Assembly (NCBI RefSeq): GCF_043789415.1
Contig: NZ_JBDLLW010000001.1
Coordinates: 496,001 to 560,000 of the forward strand
Source: Renibacterium sp043789415
Lineage (GTDB): Bacteria > Actinomycetota > Actinomycetes > Actinomycetales > Micrococcaceae
Reading direction: 5' to 3'
DNA length: 64,000 bases
Both the position numbers and the translations under genes were made by a program. The notes under the pieces are model-generated. The model was given only the letters and a program-made list of their open reading frames with translations. It ran no database searches and had not been told where the DNA came from. The stretch's first letter is position 1, and each line of letters starts with the position of its first letter. Below, one piece after another: positions 58,171-64,000 of this stretch.

Positions 58171-58932
58171 TCAGCCCAGGGTGTCGCGCTGGATCTGCGC
58201 CAACTGAGAAGTTCCCTGCAAGGCGAGATCGAGCAGTGCATTGAGCTCATCCCGGTCGAAGGGGGCGCCTTCTGCGGTGCCCTGGACCTCGACGAACTTG
58301 CCACTGCCGGTGACCACAACGTTCATATCCGTTTCGGCCCGAACGTCCTCAACATAGGCTAGGTCGAGCATCGGCACGCCGTCGATGATTCCCACCGAAA
58401 CCGCGGCAACCGTGTCCAGCAGGGGCTGCGCGGAAGCGGAGATCAGTTTCTTCTCCCGGGCGAAACGGATCGACTCAGCGAGTGCCACATAGGCTCCGGT
58501 GATCGCTGCGGTGCGGGTGCCGCCATCGGCCTGCAAGACATCGCAATCCAGAACGATGGTGTTCTCCCCCAACGCCTTGGGGTCGATGATCGAACGCAAG
58601 GAACGCCCGATCAGCCGGGAGATCTCATGGGTGCGGCCCCCGATCTTGCCCTTGACCGACTCGCGATCCGAGCGGGTGTTGGTCGCCCTCGGCAGCATCG
58701 CGTATTCAGCGGTCACCCAGCCTCGGCCCTCGCCTCGCAACCAGCGCGGCACTCCCTCAGTGAGCGAGGCGGTGCACAGCACCCGGGTATTGCCGAATTC
58801 GATGAGCGCCGATCCCTCGGCTTGGCTTGACCAGCCTCGGGTGATCGAAATGTCTCGCAGCTGGTCGTCAGTCCTGCCGTCGGCTCGAAGCGCTAAGGGG
58901 GTTGAAGGTGAATCTGCTGAACTCAATGCCAT
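58171..58932 (-). CDS. rph: Ribonuclease PH
   Basis: A 253-residue phosphorolytic 3'-5' exoribonuclease that trims tRNA 3' ends. Visible are RGWSSQAEGSALIEFGNTRVLC, YAMLPRATNTRSDRES, EISRLIGRSLRSIID, LDCDVLQADGGTRTAAITGAYVAL (Asp residues for catalysis and metal) and GSGKFVEVQGTAEGAPF. The ATG at 58932 has TAGGGT six bases upstream and no separate Shine-Dalgarno. Confidence 0.95.
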   Translation of the reverse strand: MALSSADSPSTPLALRADGRTDDQLRDISITRGWSSQAEGSALIEFGNTRVLCTASLTEGVPRWLRGEGRGWVTAEYAMLPRATNTRSDRESVKGKIGGRTHEISRLIGRSLRSIIDPKALGENTIVLDCDVLQADGGTRTAAITGAYVALAESIRFAREKKLISASAQPLLDTVAAVSVGIIDGVPMLDLAYVEDVRAETDMNVVVTGSGKFVEVQGTAEGAPFDRDELNALLDLALQGTSQLAQIQRDTLG

Positions 58933-58938
58933 ACCCCT

Positions 58939-58944
58939 ACCCTA
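58939..58944 (-). promoter_or_regulatory. -10 element of rph-rdgB, leaderless type
   Basis: TAGGGT on the minus strand, six bases (AGGGGT) before the ATG at 58932. The 131-bp gap upstream holds no gene. Confidence 0.5.
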
Positions 58945-59063
58945 TCGAATCCAGCCGTCCCATCGAATGTGACCAGAGTGGCAGGAGTGAAAGTTTTGAC
59001 TACTCATCTGCATCATCCGTAACACTCAGCGGGACGGCTGGTTGATGAAGGAGGGGTTGGGGG

Positions 59064-59861
59064 CTAGATGTTGTAGTGCACACCCGCGACGGCGACCGCA
59101 ACGTCGCCGGGGTAAACCGCCTTGGCCTCGGCCACCACGACGTTCGGTTCGGTCCAGACCGGCAGATGGGTCAGCAGCAGACGCCGCACACCGGCCTCGA
59201 CTGCCGCTTCGGCGGCTCGTTTTCCGGTCAGATGAACGCCTTTCACGGCGTCGTCACGGCCTTCTTGGAAGGCCGCCTCACAGAGGAAGAAATGCGCATC
59301 CCGCGCCGCGTCCACCAGGGCCGGGCAGGAATCGGTATCCCCCGAATAGCTCAGCACTACTGTCCGGTCCACTCCGCTGCCATCGAATTCCTTAGCCTCG
59401 ACCCTGATCGCATAGGCCTCTTCCATCGGGTGGTTCACGGTGTAAGGGGTGATCGTGAATGGCCCCAGTTCAACCGGGGTCCGCTCCTTCCAGGTCCTGA
59501 AGTCGAATTCCTCGCTCATTCCAGGCTCTGGATCTAAGCCATAAGCGGTGGCGAGGCGTTCGGCGGTGGCGGATGGCCCCCAGACCGGGATCCGGCCGGT
59601 GTTCCAGCCCGCTGGATCCCAGCGGACCGCGACGTGCAGCCCGCACAGATCCATGCAGTGATCCGGGTGCAGATGGCTCAGGAAGATGCCGTCAATATCG
59701 TGTAAATCCAGGTATTTCTGGACCGAACCGAGAGCCCCGCTGCCGAGATCGAGCAGGATCCGCCAGTTCCGTTCCCCGTCATTGGCGGTGAGCAGATAGC
59801 AAGAAGCTGGTGACTGCGGCCCAGGAAAGGAACCGCTGCAGCCGACGATGGTCAGTTTCAC
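59064..59861 (-). CDS. MBL-fold phosphodiesterase, Rv1339-like
   Basis: A 265-residue metallo-beta-lactamase-fold protein with LSHLHPDHCMDL (His63, His65, Asp67, His68) and later ligand blocks YSGDTDSCPALV and LTHLPVW. It lies in the same neighbourhood (murI, rph, rdgB) as Rv1339 of Mycobacterium tuberculosis, reported as an atypical cAMP phosphodiesterase, and its motifs fit. RNase Z-like activity is less likely. The start is a GTG at 59861. It is 46 bp after murI. Confidence 0.82.
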   Translation of the reverse strand: MKLTIVGCSGSFPGPQSPASCYLLTANDGERNWRILLDLGSGALGSVQKYLDLHDIDGIFLSHLHPDHCMDLCGLHVAVRWDPAGWNTGRIPVWGPSATAERLATAYGLDPEPGMSEEFDFRTWKERTPVELGPFTITPYTVNHPMEEAYAIRVEAKEFDGSGVDRTVVLSYSGDTDSCPALVDAARDAHFFLCEAAFQEGRDDAVKGVHLTGKRAAEAAVEAGVRRLLLTHLPVWTEPNVVVAEAKAVYPGDVAVAVAGVHYNI

Positions 59862-59907
59862 GAAATCCCGCCGATCCTCGGCGCCTCAGCCGAGCGACTC
59901 AGCTTGT

Positions 59908-60852
59908 TCATCTGGCCCGCCTCTGCTGCGCGGCGGAGATCATCTCGGGGGTGATCCGGGCGAGCGAGCCGGTCGGATAGTGCGCCGAAACATGGGCGGC
60001 GTGCTCCACCGCGATCACCTCAGGCCCCAGGAAACGCCGGGCCAGGGTCTCAAAGCTCTGAGCATCCCCGGTGGCCACGAAACGATGCTCAGGAGCTGCC
60101 TGCTCGGTGCGCTCCAGCCGATGCCGGAGCAGGGCACCGTAGACGTCCTTGGCGGTTTCCTCCGCGCTGGAGACGAGAGTTACGCCGTCGCCCATCACAT
60201 AGGAGATGACACCGGTGAGCAAGGGATAGTGCGTGCAGCCAAGAATCAGAGTGTCCACCCCGGCCGCTTTGAGCGGGGCAAGATACTGCTCTGCGGTGCT
60301 CAGAAGCTCCGGGCCAGAGGTAATCCCGGACTCCACGAAGCGGACGAATTCCGGGCAGGCCACCGAGGTGATCTCCAGGTGCGGAGCGGCCGCGAAGTTG
60401 TCCTCATAAGCGCGGGAAGTGACGGTGGCGGTAGTGCCGATGACGCCGATTTTGCCGTTCCGGCTCGCAGCAACGGCTCGGCGCACCGCGGGCTGGATCA
60501 CCTCGACCACCGGGATTCCGGCCTTCGCGGTGTATCGCTCCCTGGCGTCGGAGAGCACCGCAGCGGTGGCCGAATTGCAGGCGATGACCAGGATCTTGAC
60601 GCCCGAATCCACTAATTCGTCCATCACGCCCAGCGCATTGGCCCGAACTTCCGCGATCGGCAGCGGGCCGTAGGGCGCGTGCGCGGTATCTCCGACATAG
60701 AGAATCGCTTCATTGGGCAGCTGATCGATCACAGCGCGAGCAACAGTCAGTCCGCCCACCCCCGAGTCAAAAATCCCGATGGGCGCCTGAGCGACGGAAG
60801 CTCCCGGTGTGGCGGAATCAGAAAATCCCGAGCTTCCGTTAACGGAATTCAT
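59908..60852 (-). CDS. murI: Glutamate racemase
   Basis: A 314-residue racemase that makes D-glutamate for peptidoglycan. FDSGVGGLTVARA and DTAHAPYG near the N-terminus, the two catalytic cysteines Cys92 (IACNSATAA) and Cys206 (LGCTHYPL), and Asp29 are present. There are about 24 extra residues before the conserved fold (APIGIFDSG). The start overlaps the DUF2017 stop by ATGA. Confidence 0.95.
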   Translation of the reverse strand: MNSVNGSSGFSDSATPGASVAQAPIGIFDSGVGGLTVARAVIDQLPNEAILYVGDTAHAPYGPLPIAEVRANALGVMDELVDSGVKILVIACNSATAAVLSDARERYTAKAGIPVVEVIQPAVRRAVAASRNGKIGVIGTTATVTSRAYEDNFAAAPHLEITSVACPEFVRFVESGITSGPELLSTAEQYLAPLKAAGVDTLILGCTHYPLLTGVISYVMGDGVTLVSSAEETAKDVYGALLRHRLERTEQAAPEHRFVATGDAQSFETLARRFLGPEVIAVEHAAHVSAHYPTGSLARITPEMISAAQQRRAR

Positions 60853-61496
60853 TTCTCGGCCTCCGGGCTCTCAGCTCCCGGATCCTCGGCGTCTGTAGTC
60901 GGCTGAACGGCCTGCTGCCCCTCACGCTTTGCCTGCTTCCGCTCGGCTTTGCGCAAGGCGAGCATGGCGTGCACCAGAGCGCCTTGCAGCGCGGAGGCGA
61001 AGCGATAGACGATGGCTAGAAAGTCTTCGTCCTCCTCGGAAGTCTCCGCTCCCTCGTGCAGGCTCTCCACGGCTTCCGGGGTATCCAAGCCGAGTCGTTC
61101 AGCCATCACCAGCCGCACATCGTTCAGAGCCCGGACCAGCAACTCGGCTTGTGGCAGGCTGAGCCGCAATTCCTCGGAATCGAACATCAGGCTGGCTGCC
61201 CGCAGAGCGCCCACTTTGCTCTGCCGCACCGAGCGCTCGGTGAGCCGTCGTAGCTCCAGCGCGGCGTCGTCGTCCTCCGCGACGGCGTCCGGCAGCAATC
61301 TGCGCAGCGCGGGGTCGGTGGGAACGCTGACTTCGTGATTCCAGCCGATCAGCGCCTCAAGCGGATCTGCTGACTCGGCTTCCTCCGGCTCCAGCAGATC
61401 GATCACCGAACTGAAGATTCCCTGAAAAAGCCGACGTTCGGTTTCACCGATGCCGCCGACGATGCCTTCCGGACCGACGATAAAAGCCTTACTCAT
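60849..61496 (-). CDS. DUF2017 family protein
   Basis: A 215-residue protein of the actinobacterial DUF2017 family, rich in acidic and Leu residues (LLEPEEAESADPLEALIGWN, ALRRLLPDAVAEDDDAALEL, RTSQA-like LSLPQAELLVRALNDVRLV). The C-terminus is an unstructured, charged tail (KAERKQAKREGQQAVQ). It always follows clpS in this clade, and its start overlaps clpS by 8 bp, so it may be part of ClpS/ClpC-linked proteolysis. The function is not established. Confidence 0.85.
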   Translation of the reverse strand: MSKAFIVGPEGIVGGIGETERRLFQGIFSSVIDLLEPEEAESADPLEALIGWNHEVSVPTDPALRRLLPDAVAEDDDAALELRRLTERSVRQSKVGALRAASLMFDSEELRLSLPQAELLVRALNDVRLVMAERLGLDTPEAVESLHEGAETSEEDEDFLAIVYRFASALQGALVHAMLALRKAERKQAKREGQQAVQPTTDAEDPGAESPEAEK

Positions 61497-61791
61497 GGCC
61501 GCCTTGCCGCACAGTGGCTTGCAAACCGAAAGAGTGCATTGCCATCACATCCGTTTCAGCTTTTTCGCGCGATCCCTCAGCCACCACGGCTTGGCCGGAT
61601 TGATGGACCTGAAGCATCAGAGTATGAGCACGCCTGCGCGAGTAGTTGAAATAACTCTGAAAGACGTACTCCACGTAGTCCATGGTGTTCACCGGGTCAT
61701 CCCAGACCACAACCTGCCAAGGCAGTGCAGGCGAGGTCTGCTCAGCCGCGGAAGTTTCCTCGGCGACCTCGGATAAAGTGCTAGTACTCAT
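61489..61791 (-). CDS. clpS: ATP-dependent Clp protease adaptor ClpS
   Basis: A 100-residue N-degron adaptor. The core is WQVVVWDDPVNTMDYVEYVF, RRAHTLMLQVHQSGQAVV and the closing KAETDVMAMHSFGLQATV. The DDPVNTMDYV stretch forms the N-degron pocket and the unstructured N-terminal tail (MSTSTLSEVAEET) engages ClpC/ClpA. Promoter TAGAAT with six bases to the ATG; divergent from pncB with only 36 bp between. Confidence 0.95.
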   Translation of the reverse strand: MSTSTLSEVAEETSAAEQTSPALPWQVVVWDDPVNTMDYVEYVFQSYFNYSRRRAHTLMLQVHQSGQAVVAEGSREKAETDVMAMHSFGLQATVRQGGHE

Positions 61792-61797
61792 CTGCCT

Positions 61798-61803
61798 ATT
61801 CTA
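61798..61803 (-). promoter_or_regulatory. -10 element of clpS operon, leaderless type
   Basis: TAGAAT on the minus strand, six bases (AGGCAG) before the ATG at 61791. Confidence 0.5.
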
Positions 61804-61815
61804 GGCGAGCCCGGT

Positions 61816-61821
61816 TAGAGT
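61816..61821 (+). promoter_or_regulatory. -10 element of pncB, leaderless type
   Basis: TAGAGT followed by six bases (ACTGCT) and the GTG at 61828. It lies 13 bp from the clpS -10, so the two promoters overlap back to back. Confidence 0.5.
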
Positions 61822-61827
61822 ACTGCT

Positions 61828-63141
61828 GTGATCTCCGACAACTCGCGCATCTCACTGTTCACCGACCGTTACGAGCTGACCATGTTGCAGGCGGCCCTGC
61901 ACTCGGGTCGTGCCAGCCGTCCCAGCGTCTTCGAGGCGTTCGCCCGCAGGCTTCCCGATGGCCGCCGTTACGGGGTGGTTGGCGGTACCGGCCGGCTCCT
62001 CGAAGGGATTATGAACTTCCGGTTCAACCAGACCGAACTGGATTTCCTGGCACAGCAGCGAGTGGTCAACCAGCAGACGTTGGATTTCCTAGCCGACTTC
62101 CGGTTTTCCGGGAGTATCTACGGTTATGCCGAGGGCGAGGTCTATTTTCCCCATTCCCCCATCCTGATCGTGGAATCCAGCTTCGCCGAGGCCTGCGTTC
62201 TGGAAACCTATATCCTGTCGGTACTGAACCACGACAGTGCCATTGCCTCGGCGGCCTCCCGGATGACCTCGGCCGCTGGAGAGCGCCCCTGCATTGAAAT
62301 GGGCTCTCGCCGTACCCACGAGGAATCCGCCGTGGCCGCCGCAAGGGCCGCCGTCATCGCCGGTTTCACCAGCACCTCCAACCTGGAGGCGGGGCTGCGG
62401 TACGGAGTCCCCACGGTGGGTACCGCGGCGCATTCCTTCACCCTGCTGCACGATTCAGAACGCGAAGCCTTCCAAGCTCAGTTGGAGTCCCAGGGGCTAG
62501 GTACCACGCTGCTGGTCGATACTTACGACGTCGTCAATGCGGTGCGCACCGCGGTCGAGCTGGCCGGGCCGGAACTCGGGGCGGTACGACTGGACTCCGG
62601 CGATCTGATCGTTCAGGCTCACCAGGTCAGGGCCCTGCTGGATTCGCTCGGCAATGAGAACACTCGGATCGTGGTGACCTCTGATTTGGACGAATACGCC
62701 ATCGCCGCGCTGGCTGCGGCCCCGGTGGATTCCTACGGGGTCGGCACTTCGCTGGTCACCGGCTCCGGAGCACCGACCGCCGGCATGGTGTACAAACTGG
62801 TCAGCCGCACCGATGACCACGGCGAATTCGTCTCGGTGGCCAAGGCCGCGAAGAACAAGGCCAGTGTTGGTGGCCGCAAATACGCTCTGCGCCGCCGTTC
62901 CAGCGCGGGCGAAGCCGTCCAAGAACTGGTCGGTATCGGGCATCGCCCGCAGGACGACGGCGATGACCGTCCACTGCTGCAAGACTTCGTGATCGACGGC
63001 GCGCTGCAAGCTGGCTGGACCGGAGCCGAAGGGGTAACTCGCGCGGTGGAACGCCACCGTGCTTCAACCGCTGAGCTGCCCAGCGCGTGGCGACGACTGC
63101 AAAAGGGCGAAGCCGTTATTCCCACCCAGTACGAAGCGTAG
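61828..63141 (+). CDS. pncB: Nicotinate phosphoribosyltransferase
   Basis: A 437-residue salvage enzyme that makes nicotinate mononucleotide from nicotinate and PRPP. TDRYELTMLQAALHSGRASR opens the fold, GSRRTHEESAVAAARAAVIAGF holds the active-site region with the autophosphorylated His expected at VGTAAHSFTLLHDSE, and VRLDSGDL and YGVGTSLVTGS bind phosphate. It is followed after 8 bp by pncA, so the two form a nicotinamide-to-NaMN salvage pair. I see no NrtR-type palindrome near it. Confidence 0.95.
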   Translation: MISDNSRISLFTDRYELTMLQAALHSGRASRPSVFEAFARRLPDGRRYGVVGGTGRLLEGIMNFRFNQTELDFLAQQRVVNQQTLDFLADFRFSGSIYGYAEGEVYFPHSPILIVESSFAEACVLETYILSVLNHDSAIASAASRMTSAAGERPCIEMGSRRTHEESAVAAARAAVIAGFTSTSNLEAGLRYGVPTVGTAAHSFTLLHDSEREAFQAQLESQGLGTTLLVDTYDVVNAVRTAVELAGPELGAVRLDSGDLIVQAHQVRALLDSLGNENTRIVVTSDLDEYAIAALAAAPVDSYGVGTSLVTGSGAPTAGMVYKLVSRTDDHGEFVSVAKAAKNKASVGGRKYALRRRSSAGEAVQELVGIGHRPQDDGDDRPLLQDFVIDGALQAGWTGAEGVTRAVERHRASTAELPSAWRRLQKGEAVIPTQYEA

Positions 63142-63149
63142 GAGATGCC

Positions 63150-63779
63150 ATGCCAAATGCTCTGATTATCGTTGACGTGCAGAATGATTTCTGCGAGGGC
63201 GGGTCGCTCGCCGTGGACGGCGGTGCGGAGGTGGCCAACGGAATTTCCGAACTGCTGGACTCCGCCTTCGGGGTGGAAGGGCAGGATTTCGACTTCGTGC
63301 TGGCCACCCAAGACTGGCATATCGACCCGGGTGCGCATTTCTCTGCTACCCCGGATTTCATCGATTCCTGGCCGGTGCACTGCGTCGCTGGCAGCAAGGG
63401 TGCCCAGCTGCACCCGAACCTGGACACCGAGTATATCGATGCTTATTTTCACAAGGGTCAGTACCAGGCGGCATACTCCGGCTTCGAGGGTGTGCTGGCC
63501 CCCGAGGACGAGGTGCCCACCGGTCCCCGGGACACCGAGGGATCCGAATCCTTGCCACTCGGCCCGAGCCTGGATGAGTGGTTGCAGGACCACGAAGTCG
63601 ATTCGATCAGCATCGTCGGGCTGGCCACCGATTATTGTGTGCGGGCCACTGCCCTGGACGCCATTGCGGCTGGCTATGAGGTGACTCTGCTGAGCGAGCT
63701 GTGCGCCGGAATCGACGAAGCAAGGAGCCAGGCCGCGCTAGACGAATTAGCCGAGGCCGGCGTCAAGATCGAGCCTTGA
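63150..63779 (+). CDS. pncA: Nicotinamidase / pyrazinamidase
   Basis: A 209-residue cysteine amidohydrolase converting nicotinamide to nicotinate. The triad is Asp9 (IIVDVQNDF), Lys102 (FHKGQYQ) and Cys163 (TDYCVRATA); metal ligands are in TQDWHIDPGAHF. GGAG (63141-63144) lies 5 nt before the ATG at 63150, which I chose over the longer open frame to 63087. Confidence 0.94.
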   Translation: MPNALIIVDVQNDFCEGGSLAVDGGAEVANGISELLDSAFGVEGQDFDFVLATQDWHIDPGAHFSATPDFIDSWPVHCVAGSKGAQLHPNLDTEYIDAYFHKGQYQAAYSGFEGVLAPEDEVPTGPRDTEGSESLPLGPSLDEWLQDHEVDSISIVGLATDYCVRATALDAIAAGYEVTLLSELCAGIDEARSQAALDELAEAGVKIEP

Positions 63780-63810
63780 GCGCGTTTTCGCTAGCTTTCC
63801 GACTTCCCTC

Positions 63811-63827
63811 AGCTTTGGCTCAAAGCT
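63811..63827. terminator. Short hairpin after pncA
   Basis: AGCTTTG, loop GCT, CAAAGCT: a perfect 7-bp stem between the pncA stop and the convergent gene at the window end. The T-tract on either strand is weak. Confidence 0.4.
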
Positions 63828-63839
63828 TGTCTTAGCAGG

Positions 63840-64000
63840 CTATTTTTTGCCGATAAACCAGCCCTGCAGGCGTTTGATCCGCTCTTGCAGCTGGGATTCA
63901 TTCGCCTGCGCCACGGCTGGTCCACCGCACAGTTTGCGCAGTTCGGTGTGCACCACGCCGTGCGGGGTTCCGGTCCGGGCTGACCAGGCCGAGACGCTCT
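63840..64000 (-). CDS. C-terminal end of an unidentified protein, cut by window edge
   Basis: About 53 codons end with a TAG at 63840-63842, and no stop is met up to base 64000. The tail contains GTPHGVVHTELRKLCGGP and then a charged helix (NESQLQERIKRLQGW) ending IGKK. This resembles the short conserved tail after the helicase domain of some actinobacterial DEAD/DEAH-box helicases, but the fragment is too small to be sure. Read as real from codon bias and the in-frame length. Confidence 0.5.
   Translation of the reverse strand, partial: SVSAWSARTGTPHGVVHTELRKLCGGPAVAQANESQLQERIKRLQGWFIGKK

Noticed and set aside
61792..61827. NrtR site for pncB-pncA
   Set aside because: No GTTATxGTCAA-like arm is present in the 36-bp region; it is filled by two back-to-back -10 elements.
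1..64000. Insertion sequences, prophage, tRNA or rRNA genes
   Set aside because: I found no transposase, integrase, phage structural gene, att-like duplication or clover-leaf sequence; gaps between genes are all shorter than about 240 bp.

Overview
The window is high-GC DNA with dense, mostly overlapping genes. Gene content and order point to an actinobacterium of the Micrococcaceae (Arthrobacter/Renibacterium-like). The clpS-DUF2017-murI-MBL-rph-rdgB block follows the actinobacterial order, the NrtR-nadABC operon is of actinobacterial type, and HpaD closely resembles the homoprotocatechuate dioxygenases of Arthrobacter and Brevibacterium. I see no rRNA, tRNA, IS element, prophage or CRISPR array. 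No gene-free stretch exceeds about 240 bases.

Layout. 1-4.6 kb: an MFS exporter cut by the left edge, divergent from a luciferase-like monooxygenase/MarR pair; then a transglutaminase-like protein and an M20 peptidase. 4.7-10.9 kb: a tightly overlapping phosphonate-type ABC importer operon (phnD, phnC and two phnE) flanked inside the operon by a HAD phosphatase and a metallophosphoesterase and closed by an RpiR/SIS regulator. DUF1684 and GtrA proteins follow. 12.2-18.2 kb: nrtR-nadA-nadB-nadC-cysteine desulfurase (de novo NAD synthesis plus Fe-S supply), read leftward from a promoter that overlaps a clear palindromic operator. 18.3-24.2 kb: an alpha/beta hydrolase, an amino-acid permease, and a 2-oxoacid dehydrogenase operon whose E2 is only a free lipoyl domain followed by a separate alpha/beta hydrolase. 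24.2-27.5 kb: a WXG/DUF1023 hydrolase with a lipoprotein, divergent from a soluble Ser/Thr kinase.

27.6-41.4 kb: a 4-hydroxyphenylacetate/homoprotocatechuate catabolic locus. It holds an FAH-RraA fusion, a GntR regulator, a DapA-like aldolase, hpaE, hpaD and an MHS transporter on the plus strand, and a ThuA/Gfo-Idh pair plus hpaB and hpaC on the minus strand. An IclR regulator and an MFS transporter end it. hpaF, hpaH and hpaI homologues are not seen.

41.4-54.7 kb is housekeeping and accessory: sbcCD, an aquaporin with an acidic tail, an ADP-ribosylglycohydrolase, DUF4395, an SDR preceded by a 17-bp tandem repeat, an exonuclease-BRCT protein, a HAD protein, a YtrA-type GntR/ABC operon, a Nudix protein and an unknown one-TM protein. 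54.8-64 kb: a Na+/H+ antiporter fused to a UBP-type zinc finger, DedA, rdgB, rph, an Rv1339-like MBL protein, murI, DUF2017 and clpS, then divergent pncB-pncA (NAD salvage) and the end of an unidentified minus-strand gene.

A cross-cutting signal: at least a dozen genes without a Shine-Dalgarno have a TANNNT -10 hexamer ending 6-7 nt before the start codon, the architecture of leaderless transcripts.
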